NCBI GenBank assembly: GCA_948474755.1
Contig: CAOLHI010000481.1
Location: 1,426,001-1,490,000, forward strand
Reading direction: 5' to 3'
Length of the DNA: 64,000 nucleotides
Source: Ctenosaura bakeri
Lineage: Eukaryota; Chordata; Lepidosauria; Squamata; Iguanidae
Numbering within the stretch: position 1 is the first letter of the stretch; the number at the start of each line of letters is the position of its first letter. The notes beneath the pieces were generated by a model that saw only the letters and a program-made list of their open reading frames with translations, did not search any database and was not told where the DNA came from. Below, piece by piece: positions 33,000-45,106 of this stretch. The position numbers and the translations under genes were made by a program.

Positions 33000-33667
33000 G
33001 GATATAGACAAGCTGGAGCATATCCAAAGGAGGGCGACCAAAATGGTGAAGGGTCTGGAAGCCATGCCCTATGAGGAGTGGCTTAGGGAGCTGGGGATGT
33101 TTAGTCTGCAGAAGAGAAGATTAAGAGGGGGCGTGATAGCCATGTTCAAATATTTGAAGGGATGTCATGTCGAGGTGGAAGCGGGCTTGTTTTCCGCTGC
33201 TCCAGAGACTAAGGAAATTTCCACACTACACTGTTATAATGCTATTATTCCACTTTCAACATCCTGTGGAATTCTGGGGTTTGTAGTTTACTGAGACCAA
33301 AGAGCTCTCTGGCTGAGGATTCTAAGTGCCCCTTCCTAAACTGCAAACCCCAGGATTCCTTGGGAGGCTGAAAGTGGAATAATAGCACTATAACAATGTA
33401 GTGCAGAAATGGCCTAAGACAAGGAGCAAGGGGCTCAAACTGCAGGAAAGGAGATTCCACCTAAACCTCAGGAAGAACTTCTTGATGGTCAGAGCTGTCC
33501 AGCAGTGGAATATGTTTCCTCAGAGTGTGGTGGAGTCTCCTTCTTTGGAGGTTTTTAAGCAGATACTGGATGGCCATCTGTTGGGAGTTCTTTGCTGTGT
33601 GTTCCTGCATGGCAGGGAGTTGGACTGGATGATCCCTGTGGTCTCTTCCAGCTCTATGATTCTATGA
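33000..33667 (+). mobile_element. CR1 LINE 3' end split by a palindromic element
   Basis: Segments 33000-33212 ([39 protein letters not shown]) and 33418-33667 ([19 protein letters not shown], then 'gttggactggatgatccctg' and the ATTCTATGA tip) form one CR1 copy. Confidence 0.88.
33213..33417. repeat. Palindromic element (GGCCATTTC family) inserted in CR1
   Basis: Ends 'aggaaatttccacactacac' and 'gtagtgcagaaatggcc', inner arms 'ttccactttcaacatcctg' and 'gaggctgaaagtggaataat'. Removing it with a TA duplication restores a typical CR1 stretch ('gagactaagacaagg'). Confidence 0.88.
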
Positions 33668-35329
33668 TCCATCACATACCTTCTTTCTTGCAGCCACTTG
33701 ACTCACCTCCTTCAGCAAGGGCTCCTGAGTGATAACCTTAAGGTCTGGGTAGGTGATCTTGGGAGGAGATACTTCTCCAAAGTAACCTCACCCCAAGCCA
33801 TTTAGGATTTTAAAGGTTAAAACTTTGGAAATGGGCTCAGGAAGGGAGTGGAAGCTGGTGTGGATTTCAAAGTGCTGGCGTAACCTGATCATATTGGCCA
33901 GTCAGTCAGCAGCCTATTACCATTATCATTGAATGCCCACAGAAACTCCAGTCTTCTACTCACTTGCCGGCTTTCTGCCACAGGCTTGCAAAACCAGATT
34001 GCCCACTTGATCTACCCTCAGAGGGAGATCCTTCATTTTGCAAGATTGTTTTCCACTTCGGCTCATCCCAACAGGGCTTCATTGATGAGAACCGGCTGCT
34101 GGAAACTGCAGCTGATTTTCCTCTTGGTACTTTGGCAGCTCATGATTCACAAATGAATGGATGGATTTTTGCAGATGTCAGCTTTGGTCAGAACTCTTCT
34201 GTTTGGAGCAACAAATAAAGCCAGAGAGGAAGTTGATATGGATTTGGTATTTTATCATGTCCTCTGGCTTTCTGGTAGGGTGTTGGTAGCAAGTACCTAG
34301 AATACATTCCCAAATACGCCAGGATAGCTAGCTAGCACATACAGTGGCACAAGAGGTGGAGAGGAATGATAAGGAAATGGCATGATACAGTGGCAGTGAG
34401 CAGCAGGTACTTGCCTTTAGTGGTCCACTAGTCTGCAGTGGCTGGTATTTTATAGCCGTGCACAGTTGGCAAAAGTAAGTAGGGAAGAGGTGAGGAGAGA
34501 GTGACAAACGTGGGCATTTTTCTCTATTCCCTCCCCTTTATTCTCTTCTTTCTTTTTTCCTCCACACCAGTTTGCTGTTCCTGTTGCTGCTCTAGAATTA
34601 TTATCCTGTAGAATTCTCCTTCACAGGCTGAATGATTATTTATTTCTTGTTTATAATTATTTCTGCCCTTACTTTCCTTTATTAAACTCAGGGTAGCATG
34701 CCCGAATCCCCTCTGTCTCACACACTTTATCCTCACAACAACTCTGAAAAGTCAAGAAGGCCGAGAGAAAGAGGAAGACTAGCCCAAGGCCACCAGAGAA
34801 GGCTTCATGCTCAGCCTGAAAGCGTGCATACTGGGACAGAGAAAAGAAAAAGAAGAGACCCATGCTCAGGGCTTAGAAAAGTTACTTTTTAAATAACATC
34901 TCTCAGAATGTCCCAGTCATTGTGGTCACTCACTCAAATGCAGGGAGAATCATATAGTATAAGGAATTCAGATACAGGAACCATATAGGGTTCAAAAAGA
35001 CTAGGGTTAGTGAAGGTCAAGAAATAAAGGATAAGGATTGAAATGGATAGCATGTCTAGGAGGCCTGCTTTTAAAACACCATTTTATATCCACTTGGAGG
35101 GAGGAGATAGCTGGTAAGAGTTCATCTAGCATTCATGGTATAGGTCATGTCAGAATATAGAACTGAAAAAAGGGCAGTGGCTAGTGGAATAACAGATTTA
35201 TACTTGTACTTTCCATTGGAGTCCTCTAAAAATGTCCTTAGAAAACCTCAAAGAGAGAAAAAGCTGACTCAGTCTATTTCATTATTAAAAGGGAAGAAAG
35301 AAAAGAAGGAGAAAAGGAGTTCTGTGGCA
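33668..35329. other. Anonymous intergenic sequence
   Basis: 33680-33920 looks like a dispersed repeat of unknown class. 33964-34218 has an 84-codon open frame without an ATG start, ending at a TAA embedded in AATAAA; no homology was recognised. 34710-34840 is MIR/CORE-like ('atcctcacaacaactctga'). Confidence 0.4.
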
Positions 35330-35689
35330 CCTTTAAGACTTTGTTGCTGGTAACTGCCGTCAGGTCAACTTTGACCTATGGCAGCCTTATGGATGAGAGA
35401 CCGAGTCACTCTGTTACCAGCCACCCTACTCAGGTCTTGCAGATTCAGGGAGTGTCTTCCTTGATTGAATCTATCCATCCGTAATGCAGTCTTCCCCTTT
35501 TCCTATTGCCTTCCACGTTCACAAGCATTATTGTCTTTCCTAGTGAGTCATGTCATACGATATGGCCAATGTACAACAGCCTCCGCTTTGTCATCTTGGT
35601 TTCCAGAGAGAGTTCAGGCTTGATTTGCTCTAGGACCCATTTTTCTGTCCTTTTAGCAGCACAGGGTATCTGTAAAACCTTTAAGACTA
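35330..35689 (-). mobile_element. RTE-type LINE 3' fragment with perfect 11-bp target duplication
   Basis: The insert, about 35341-35678, is flanked by CCTTTAAGACT on both sides (35330-35340 and 35679-35689). Read on the minus strand it resembles the C-terminal end of RTE/BovB-type ORF2 (QIKPELSLETKMTKRRLLYI, GHIV, then a KRGR stretch). It ends in an RTE-like tail, 'gacggcagttaccagcaaca'. The host is another dispersed repeat ('gttctgtggcacctttaaga', 'ttgtaatccacttcctcag'). Confidence 0.75.
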
Positions 35690-36666
35690 GTCCCATTTAT
35701 TCTGGCATGGATTTTCATGGATTGTAATCCACTTCCTCAGAGGCACTGATGGAGCACAGTGTTCAATTGTGTATTTATATTCAATTGTATATTGCGCTCC
35801 ATCAATTTCTTCAGGATGGTTAATAAGGAGATCTGAAGGATTTTTCCAAAGTGAGAGGTGGGCATTAAAATTGGGATTCAAGTAAGCAAGTACAAAGTGA
35901 AGACTACTGGGGCAAATAAAAATTCCCACCATTTAATTCCCAACACCACATCAGCAGGAGCTGAATTGGCATAGACTGGCCAAGACAGGGATCTTGGCAT
36001 TGTGGTGTCCAGCTTGATAAAAATGCAGATGCTGCACAAAAAAGGCATTTTCCAAGCTTAGCACAATTAGAGAAGCAACTGAAAATAAAACAAAAATAAA
36101 ACTGCCAATGCCATATTTCAAAAAGAGTCTCGTTGTTGTGGGACCTGCTGATGTGCTTTATTAACAGAGTACAAAATATCGGGTCTCACTTTTCCAACCT
36201 CCTTTCCACGAACTTTTTTCAGGTTTGTAACTGTCATGTGATTCCCCCCCCCATTGAGCCTGCCCTCTTCCTTCCTCCAGTATTGCCCACCCACCCATAG
36301 CAATTCTGTGTCCTCTCATCCGAAGCAAAGGAAGAGTTTTCCTGAATGTTGGCCAAAATTTGCATCTGCACGTGCAAATCAGCATGTCCACAATTTATGT
36401 CAGTGTGTGTCCCATAGGTTTCTGTCTTGAATCTTTCTATTGCTTTGTAACACCCCTGCCATGTTAGCATTTTTTCATCCTCCCTTCACACCATCTTCTG
36501 AAACCACCACCACAACATGGAGCAGGGTGGAGAGGGCCTGGTTTTCCAAGCAAGCCTTTTACAACTGTGCCTCCTTGACTGGCAGAAATTAGTCAGTGAA
36601 GCTTTTCAAACCATGAGTTCTTACATTTGCAATTGCCAGCTGCTGTTTGGAGCAGTGCATTCTATT
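35690..36666. other. Anonymous intergenic sequence
   Basis: It begins with the remainder of the repeat hosting the RTE insertion (to about 35770). No exon was recognised. Confidence 0.4.
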
Positions 36667-36865
36667 GATAGAGCCAGCGTGCTGTTTGAGGTTTGGACTA
36701 CAATCCTGGAGACGAGGGTTTGATTCCCGCTCAGCCATGAAAACCCACTGGGTGACCTTGGGAGCATCACACACTCTCAGCTGCAGAAAACCCCAGGGTA
36801 GGTTTGCCTTAGGGTCACCATAAGTTTAAAATGACCTGAAGGCCACAATGACGACAATGCTATTG
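36667..36865 (+). mobile_element. tRNA-derived SINE with RTE-like tail
   Basis: Plus-strand copy: 'gagccagcgtgctgtttgag', B-box 'gagggtttgattcccgc', 'ccactgggtgaccttggg', tail 'aaaatgacctgaaggccaca'. Confidence 0.85.
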
Positions 36866-37894
36866 ATAATTGTGCTGAAAGACTAGGCAGCTAGTCGCCG
36901 GAGACTTCCACATCTGCATGTATGGGAGAATGCATTCCAGCTTTCAGTTCAAATTATAAAGGAGCAATCCATGGTACTGAAGGTTATCTCCTTTGAAGAT
37001 ACCTTGAACGACTCCTTTTCAGATTGAAACCCACAGTGGATCCATTGCCTTACTGACATGGGATCCACCAGCTGCCAATGCTGTGGCTTCTCTCCGTGAA
37101 AGATTGAAGTTTTCCTCTTATGCTCCTCTAATAAAGGATCTAATAAACTCCCAGAAGGATTTCATTCAAACAAGGCCTGGTCCCCACACCTCACCACACT
37201 GCATTGTGTCTGTGGGGATAACCCACAGTCTGCTTTGCGTGCTTCTACATACAGGCCTAGGTAGCCACACCGCATCATGGCCCAGCTTTGCCTATTTAGC
37301 AAGTATATAGTGATGGTAAAATTTTAAAACAAAAACAAACAGTTGGTATTAATCTAAGGGGAAACTCAGGTATTGTATTATGCTTGTGACATTGGCAGTT
37401 TGTCCCAGTTTCAAACAAGTGTCAGGATACAGAGATTTTAGTAAGAATAGCAGAAGAGCGAGGCGACCACTGTAGGTGTTTCTGGTTTCTGCTATGCTTA
37501 CTTTGCTCTCTGGCACACCCTAGTGCCCATTTTGCATGAAGCATGTATTTGCATTCCGGTAGAGAACCATTTTTTCCATAGGTTATCTCCGTTAGTTTGT
37601 CTGTTTCGGCATACTGGTTTGTTTGTTTGTTTGTTTTTTTTACTGTTATTGTTTTACTGTTTATTTAAATTTTACTGTTAGGTTTTATCCGATTCTTTTT
37701 AGGAGCTGCCTCTATTTAGGTGGCCTTGCTTGAAACAACTTACAGTCACAGATCAATCCTTCATCCCTGCCCATAAGGACAGCTGACACTTATTCTCCTG
37801 CCATGAAGAAATCCCAGGTATGTTGATGTGAGTCTTACTTCTCCAGAAGAAAGGCTATCAGATTCTTCTCCATCTATTGATTAAAAAAGAGAAA
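36866..37894. other. Anonymous intergenic sequence
   Basis: No exon was recognised. A GTTT-repeat run lies at about 37616-37640. Confidence 0.4.
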
Positions 37895-38076
37895 GCCCAC
37901 TAGTCCCTTGGGAAGGCAGAGGGCAGTAGGAAAAGAGGAAGACCACATTATAGGGGGATAGACTCAATCAAAGAAGCCACAGTCCTGAATTTGCAAGACC
38001 TGAGGGTGACTTAGAGGTCTCTAATTTGTTTGGTTGCCGTAAGTCAAAGTCAACTTCATGGCAGTTAACGATACCT
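37895..38076 (+). mobile_element. RTE-type LINE 3' fragment
   Basis: It contains 'gtaggaaaagaggaagacc' (the KRGR-type motif), 'atagactcaatcaaagaagc' and tail 'gtaagtcaaagtcaacttca' then 'ggcagttaac', matching the minus-strand insert at 35341-35678. Confidence 0.65.
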
Positions 38077-38104
38077 AGCTGCTTGGGTTCTTCCCATTTT
38101 TGCT

Positions 38105-38790
38105 TTGAACCCGAATCCATCCCTGGAGATGTCACATCTAGCCATGGTAAGACATGCCTCGATTACATCCTGTTTGGATTACTGTAACACACTCTACACA
38201 GGGCAGCCTTTGAAAACTGTTTGGAAACTGCAGCAGGTCCAAAATGGTACACCCAGACTACTGACTGGGGCTGATGACAGGAAGCATAATTCTCCTGCTT
38301 AAAACAGCTTTACTGGCTACTGGTTCATTTCTGGGCACTAAGATTTAAGATCTTCAGTGGTTTTTTGCCCCCCCCCCCGGTTCTACCACCATCACAGGTA
38401 CATTTGGTGAGCTCCTATCAGAAAGCCTTCTCTGTGGGAGGTTCCAGGCTATGAAATTCCCTCCCATAGAAGGCCATGTTGGCCCCTTCTCTGCTCTCTT
38501 TCTGGTGTTATGCAAAGACCTCCCCCCGCCCTCGTCAGCCTTTGATTGTTAACTTCCCATTGCAGGTCTTTTAATTAGGGTGAGCTTTATTATTATTATT
38601 TTCATAATGATGCTTTAACTGCCTTTTCAACTCTTAAGAAATTGATGTATTTAATATGATTGCTTATCTAATTAAAAAAAAACACCTTTTTGTGCTATCC
38701 GTAGTTTAACTGTATTTTATTTTAATTTATATTGTGAGCTACCTCAGGTCCCATATTGGGAGAATGGTGGGATTAAAATCAAATCAGATA
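38105..38790 (+). mobile_element. L2 LINE 3' portion
   Basis: It encodes SCLDYCNTLYTGQPL, KLQQVQNGTPRLLTG and DDRKHNSP, the conserved C-terminal end of L2 ORF2. The non-coding end 'gagctacctcaggtccc' and 'gaatggtgggattaaaat' follows. Confidence 0.8.
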
Positions 38791-39547
38791 GATCTTGGAT
38801 CAGTAGGGTTAACACCATGGACAGCCCCATCCCAGAGATAAGCAAAGTTTAGAAATCCAGAAGCTATGAAACTGCCCCTCCATCTGTCCTTCCTGAAAAC
38901 ATAAGACCCTAGACGTGAAATCTGTTGCAGGTTTTCCAGGACAGAAATCAATTACCTGAACACATTGGCGCTGGCAAGCTGATGCTTGATGGATCTAAGC
39001 ATACGGTTAGAGAAAGATATTTTGAAGGTCAGTAAGTTTCCTTGGCTGCATTTTGGCTGGAATCTCTTGACACAAGAATTGTTAGATAGCTCTCTGTCTG
39101 CAGGCAGAGGTCCTGTGTCTTCCATTGCTGCAGGTGGGTAGACTTTGTTTTGTTTGTGTACTTTATTTAGAGTAGATTCCCAGGGCAGCTCACAGACCAT
39201 TAATTTGACAATTTCCTGACCTCAGGCTTGCAATCTACTCATAAGACATGACGCATAAGGAAAAAGGAATGGAGGTGGTGGGGAAATTAAGTCCAGTAGA
39301 TGCCGGCTGCTTTTCTCTCCTTCAGATGACAGAGCAATGGCAGCTGGAACATGAAGGGAGCACCTATGACCAGCCACTGGGCCAAGGCATGATGGAACAC
39401 ATCCATAGGGTTTTTCACACATTCATTTTGGCCCCATTTTAGTGGAAATCTGGGGGATTACAGACCTATGCAACTGATCACTCATTGCCTGTTCTCCTGA
39501 TTTTTACCTCAAAATTTCTATCCACTCATTCCTCAACATGCTGTTCT
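38791..39547. other. Anonymous intergenic sequence
   Basis: Nothing recognised. Confidence 0.4.
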
Positions 39548-39845
39548 TAGAATCATAGAGTTGGAAGAGACAACAACAGACTCCTGCCATGCAGGAACAC
39601 ATACTCAAAACACCCCCAACAAGTGGCCATCCAGCCTCTGTTTATAAACCTCCAAAGAAGGAGATTTCACTACACTCTGAGGCAGCATACTCCACTGTTG
39701 AACAGCTCTTACTATTAGGTAGTTCTCTCTGATATTTAGGTGAAATCTCTTTTCCTGTAGTTTAAATCCATTGCTCCATTTCCTAGTCTCTGGAGCAGCA
39801 GAAAACAAGCTTGCTCCATCCTCCATATGGCATCGCTTCAAATAC
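39548..39845 (-). mobile_element. CR1 LINE 3' end
   Basis: The complement of the CR1 tip 'agaatcatagagttggaag' is followed on the minus strand by ORF2-end residues ([47 protein letters not shown]). Confidence 0.88.
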
Positions 39846-40230
39846 AGATCATTAATTTCAGGCCACTACTTATTAATCCTCTTTTCTTCAGCCATCTCTC
39901 AGCAACTCTGCCCATTTAGTTCACTAGTCGACGGCCTCCCTGACTGTCTAGGATTAGTAACCCTGCTACTGCTGTTAACAACACACAATTTTTCCTGCCC
40001 TTAGGTTCTCATTTCCTAAGGCTAACTTATTTTTCATTTTTGTTACAGAAGCTGTATCTTGTTGCCATTCTCTTCCTCACACTCTCACCCTGAGCAGTTG
40101 GTCTGCTCGTTAACATTCCATCGCCTATGAATATTAGAAGAGTGCTGCTGGATCACAATGATGGCCAATCTCATCCAGCATTCTGCTCCCACAGTGGACA
40201 ACCAAATGCCTATGGGAAAGTCATCGGCCA
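39846..40230. other. Anonymous sequence with a dispersed repeat
   Basis: About 40130-40210 resembles a widespread amniote repeat ('tcatccagcattctgctccc', 'cagtggacaaccaaatgcc'); class not determined. Confidence 0.4.
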
Positions 40231-40432
40231 TTTCTGCACTAGTCTGTTATAGTGCTATGATTCCACTTTCAACATCCGATGGAATCTTGGGATTTGCAGT
40301 TTAGGGAGGGGCCTTTAGAATTCTCAGCCTGAGAGCTGTTTGGCCTCAGTAAACTACAAACCCCAGAATTCCACAGGAAGTTGAAAGTGGAATAATAGCA
40401 CTATAACAGTGGAGTGCGGAAAAGGCCATAGA
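40231..40432. repeat. Palindromic element (GGCCATTTC family)
   Basis: The ends 'ggccatttctgcactagtct' and 'cagtggagtgcggaaaaggcc' are inverted. The inner arms are 'ttccactttcaacatccga' and 'ggaagttgaaagtggaata'. The core is 'gagagctgtttggcctcag'. Confidence 0.85.
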
Positions 40433-41814
40433 CAGGACAGGAGTGGAATATTATACCTATGCAACCAATAGCAGAAAGCTAGAATTTGCAAGCAATGTGA
40501 AGAGTTAGAAAATTTAACCAGTAATCCATGAATTATATATATCATGATACATGCAGAAGACTGACAAATTATGGACTCCAAGCTGTCTTTGGAGGCTGCT
40601 GGCAGCCTCTGATGTGTCCTTTGATATTTATTTTCCTTTTCTTCCAGAAGGAGACTTGCTGGGATTAAAGAATGCCACCCGTCGCCTTCCTTTCTGCCCC
40701 CAGGATGCTATTACCACTAATTTCCTCCCACACATGGCAGTCCAGAACTGTAGTCTGTGATTGGCTACAGTTGCTTCAGATTGGCCACAAGAGAATCAAG
40801 GAGTATGGCAGTACTGCAGTAGTAGAAAGGCTCATTTATGGGGAGACAGACTTTTCTCAGGTCATAGTGATCTATATGTCAAGCCACAGCGCTGGAAGAA
40901 GATACTGTTTTGGTCTGTAATTCCCAGAATCTCATAGGAAGTTGGCAGCAACTATGCTGCACGGGGAGAGTCTGTTCTGGCTGAAAGATTCTGGGGGATA
41001 TTTTTTCCCCAAAGATCTTTCTGGTCATTTAGGTTCTCTGTATGAGCAAGAAGGAGGCGTGCAAGAAACAGAACATGGGATATGGAGGAGAAAGAAAGGG
41101 CAAATTCTGTGGCTGCAACTTAGCATGTACTTGCTTGTCGTCATTGTTCCCACCACCATAACCACGAATTCACAAGGTGTATGTTAAACAAAATGGAGCT
41201 ACTGAGAAATAAGAGGGAGAACTACAAACAACCATAATCTCAAAGCAGTACTCATTAGCCACGGGACATGCACTGTCAGAAAAGTGCAAAACTGAGACTG
41301 GGTTAAACATATTCTGCTAAAGTGGGACATGAGAGCTAGCTAGATCCCTGGGCCAAATCACTCACATGGAAGGGGAGGGTAGACTTGCCACTGGCCACGT
41401 TGGGTTGGGTTTCACCCAGATTCTAGGCATGCCACCCAGTGGCTGTTTGGACTGTCATCTATCTTGGATTCTAAGACTTCGTTTTTTTAAAAGTAAGTTT
41501 CTAGCCCTGAGATATGGGGAAAAACATGGGAGGCGTGCTAGAGTCAAATTGTTGTGTGAGAAATAAGTCCATCTGGGAAATTCAAGCATGAGGAAAGCTG
41601 GAGAGAGTGGTGTGAGCAGCGGAGTGCAAGAAACAGGTGAGGGGCAAGTGGGGGAGTGAGTAGGAGAGACGGGAGGCCAAACAGCCGAAGTGGAGCAAGC
41701 AGCAGAATGCAAAAGGGAAGGGGTGGGCGCACTGCATGCTACCTCTGCAATATAAAAAGGGCATAGAAAGGATTTATATTAAGAGTTGAGAAATTTATAT
41801 GTTGAGAAATGTAC
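40433..41814. other. Anonymous intergenic sequence
   Basis: No exon was recognised. A hairpin-element remnant lies at about 40875-40990 ('gtctgtaattcccagaatct'). Confidence 0.4.
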
Positions 41815-42745
41815 ATTGACAAGCTGGGATGTGTTCAGAGGAGGGTGACCAAACTGGCAGAATGTTTCTTTGTTAAATATGCTACGGCAACAAAGGGAAA
41901 TAAGAAGTCATCAGAAGATATTATTATATCTAATAACTGCGGCAAGGTTGACATATGTGCAGCACTGGAAAGAAAAAAAATATATTGATATAGAAGAATG
42001 GAAGTTAAAAGTTCTGGATATGATAGAGATGGAAAAGTTAGCATTTTCTTTGAAGAATAAATCTATCCAGAACTTTGAGAAAGAATGGAAAAGCGTATTG
42101 GATTGAGTAAGGATATAAATGTATAAGAAATCAAAGAAGAAATAATGTAACTGTTCTTCTCTCTGTAAGATGGAAATTATGTTTGCAATGGAATGGAAAT
42201 AAGCAATTTCAACTGGAAGATTTAAGCATGGAAATGTGTGTGGGGAGTTTTTTTGGGTTTTTTTGAGACAAACTCTCAATAAAAATTATACAAAATGGCA
42301 GAATGTCTGGAACCCAAAATGGTAGAAGGCCTGGAAACTATGGCCTATGAGGAGTGGCTTGTGGAGCTGGCAACGCTTAGCCTGGAGAAGAGAAGGTTAA
42401 GAGGCAACATGATAGCTATGTTTAAATGTTTGAAGCGATATACAGAGGATGGAACAAGCTTGTTTTCTGCTGCTGCTCAGGAGCCTAGGGCACGGAGCAA
42501 TGGTTTCAAACTTCAGGAAAAGAAATTCCATCTAAACATTAGGAAGACCTTCCTGATGGTAAGAGCAGTTTGACAGGGGAATCTGCTGCCTGGGAGTGTG
42601 GTGGAATCTCTTTCTTTGGAGGCTTTTAAACAGAAGCTGAATGACCATCTGTTGGGAATGATTTGGTGATGTCTTCTTGCATGGCAGAGGATTGGACATG
42701 ATGGCCATTGTGGTCTCTTCCAACTCTACAATTCTAAGATTCTAA
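41815..42745 (+). mobile_element. CR1 LINE 3' end split by an L1 insertion
   Basis: The short left part (to about 41865) is 'ttgacaagctgggatgtgtt', 'gagggtgaccaaactgg'. The right part, about 42291-42745, encodes MVEGLETMAYEEWLVELATL, EKRRLRGNMIAMFKCLKR and FHLNIRKTFLMVRAV, with a CR1 3' tip ending 'ctacaattctaagattcta'. Confidence 0.85.
41850..42306 (+). mobile_element. L1 LINE, strongly 5'-truncated, with target duplication
   Basis: The body, 41866-42290, encodes the last L1 ORF2 residues (LLYLITAARLTYVQHWKEK, YIDIEEWKLKVLDMIEMEKL) and a 3' UTR ending 'ctcaataaaaattata'. The flanks caaactggcagaatgt (41850-41865) and caaaatggcagaatgt (42291-42306) match at 15 of 16 positions. It closely resembles the other L1 end at 30288-31149. 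Confidence 0.87.
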
Positions 42746-44075
42746 GTACAAGGACAGTACATATCCACCACACTGGATCGGCAGTTGTGTTGAAATAATT
42801 TTCTTCTCATGCCAAGGAATACCTTTCACAGCTTGATTTCTACATTCTTTCCCCCTCCTTGTTGTTGTTATGGGGCAATGCAGATAAGCAAGCCCCCGCT
42901 TGCGGCATCACTTCTCTTGAATACCACCTCCGTGAAGACTAAGTCCAATTTTTTTAAAAAGAAAAGTTTGGTCTGGAAGGAGTTGGTGTGAAATATAATT
43001 AATTTAAGTGTTTGGCACTTAGGGAAAAAGAATGACTTCCAATGGCAATTAGAGGGATGGTACTTTCCCCTCATCCTTCCACAAAGGACACTTCACAACA
43101 ATCTAAATCAGGGCTCTTGCCAGTTAAATTTTATGATGATGATAAATGTTAAAAACTGCTCAGTCCAGCACTGCTGACCTCATGCAGCCAGCCACCAAAT
43201 TTGTTGTGTCTATAGAAGGAATTCTGAAGGGAAATTGCACACGTTTCACCTTGTATTCCAGTCATCCCTGAGCCACTAGCTGACCTTGCATTTGGCTGAG
43301 CAGGATTGTCATCACCTAAATTGCTCTTTCTCTTGGACATTAGCTGGCCCCAAAACCCAATTCCATACCTACAGACTCTCAAGAGCACTTATCTTCCTTC
43401 CCCAGTTAAAGTCATGGCCAGCCTTACCATTAGGGAATCCCCTCAAATGGCAGATTTTGAATGCCACAAAAGGGCAGCAAATTCTTATTTTGCTTCTATG
43501 GCCAGAGAAGGGAAAAGGCATTTGTGAGATTAGCTGTCCTCAGGGGCTAAAATAATTTGGCTGTCATGGTGTAGCATGCACCTGACTTAGGCAGCAAAAT
43601 TTCTTGGGCACATCCAGGTAAAACTTATAATCTAAGACGGGACAGCAAATGCTGTCCCGGTGTCTTCCATTCTTCACACTCGTAAAATGCTCTGTTTTGG
43701 GGCCAACTTCCTAGTTGACTAAGAATAGTGTAGAACATGCAAGGTATTCAACCAAACTAGCTCTCTTCTGGGAGATAACCTATACTTCAGGGCTAAAGCA
43801 TTCAACTAGGGACCTTAAATCACCCCACAATGTGTTGCTCTGTCTCACTAAAAGCACATCTCCAATGTTCATTTCAGGGCAGCATTTATGTTCGGAAAAG
43901 GCAACTTTCACAAGGCATTAATGAGACCAGATGGCAGTGTAAAAGCTTAACAGGCAACATAACGTCTACCAAGAAAACAAACACCAACAAATGCCTACAC
44001 GAAACACAACGTATATTTTGGTAGGTGTAATTTGTGAAGGATGCTAATTTTGTTGTAAAGAAACATATGGGGGTG

Positions 44076-44126
<51 letters not shown>

Positions 44127-44899
44127 CTACCTGCTATTCCAATGTCAGACTATGGACTGTATCAAGTTGTACCAGCTGACTTGAACCTTCAGAAGAACAG
44201 CCAAAGGTCTCATAATGAATTAGACTTCACTGGGATGGTTGCTAAGTATCCTGTTTTATCAGCCTCGTTCTGACCTTAAAAACTGAGACCACCACCTGAG
44301 GTGGTCAGTTGAATCAAACAAAGGGCATATCATGTTGGAGCAGATTCCTATAGTTACGGACAAGACAACTGATGTTCATGAGCATATTTTATACCTAAAA
44401 AGCGCTAATAACAGTAGTTATAGCCACTGCTTTTATATTGCTTTCCTATATACATTCACTCAGAATCCACAGCTGGGTGATTCTATTGTTAGGAGCAACC
44501 AAAGTGGCTAAACTCTGACTCTGCAAATATAGACATGCTTCTCCTTACTTCTGCTGCCAGTGCAGAACTTGTGGCCTGAATCCAGTTGTGAGTCCCAGAA
44601 TAGAGCCATTAAATTAACCTGACCTACCATGTTCCCATTGACAGATTGAATCTACTCTAACTAGGACAAACAATTCATTTTAGGTCCTGGTGTTTTACTT
44701 AAAACTAGACGCAGACCTAGACAACAGAGCGCTTGTTAGAAATGGTAACCAGCCATTGCTTCTTTGGACTCACAGCTAGAGCACTTAGCAAATGTTAATA
44801 CATTCACTCAGCAATCTCCATCTGAAGACTTCCTACAACATCTAGTCTAATTCTGTTCCTTTTAGCCCATGATAATTAGAGAAGTAAGGAAGGAATAAA
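42746..44899. other. Anonymous intergenic sequence
   Basis: No exon or dispersed repeat was recognised. It holds an (AT)n run of about 42 bp at about 44080-44121. Confidence 0.45.
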
Positions 44900-45106
44900 C
44901 AAGAGATAAGCAGGGTTGGCTTTAGCTAGTACTTGGATAGGAGACCATCAATGAATACCTGCCTGTAGGCTATATTTCAAAGGAAGAAACTAGTAAAATC
45001 ACCTCTATTTCTTGCCTAAGAAAACTGCATGAAGCTCATGGGGTCACCATAAGTTTCCAGGCGACTTGAAGCACGCACGCACGCACGCACACGCACACAC
45101 ACACAG
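44900..45106 (+). mobile_element. 5S rRNA-derived SINE with (CGCA)n tail
   Basis: The 5S blocks 'agataagcagggttggc', 'agctagtacttggatagga' and 'aatacctgcctgtaggc' precede the shared tail 'gtttccaggcgacttgaag'. A GCAC-type microsatellite of about 36 bp (about 45071-45106) has grown from the end. Confidence 0.8.

Noticed and set aside
33964..34218. 84-codon frame as a gene
   Set aside because: It has no ATG start, no recognised homology and no splice context. The TAA overlapping AATAAA is suggestive but not enough.
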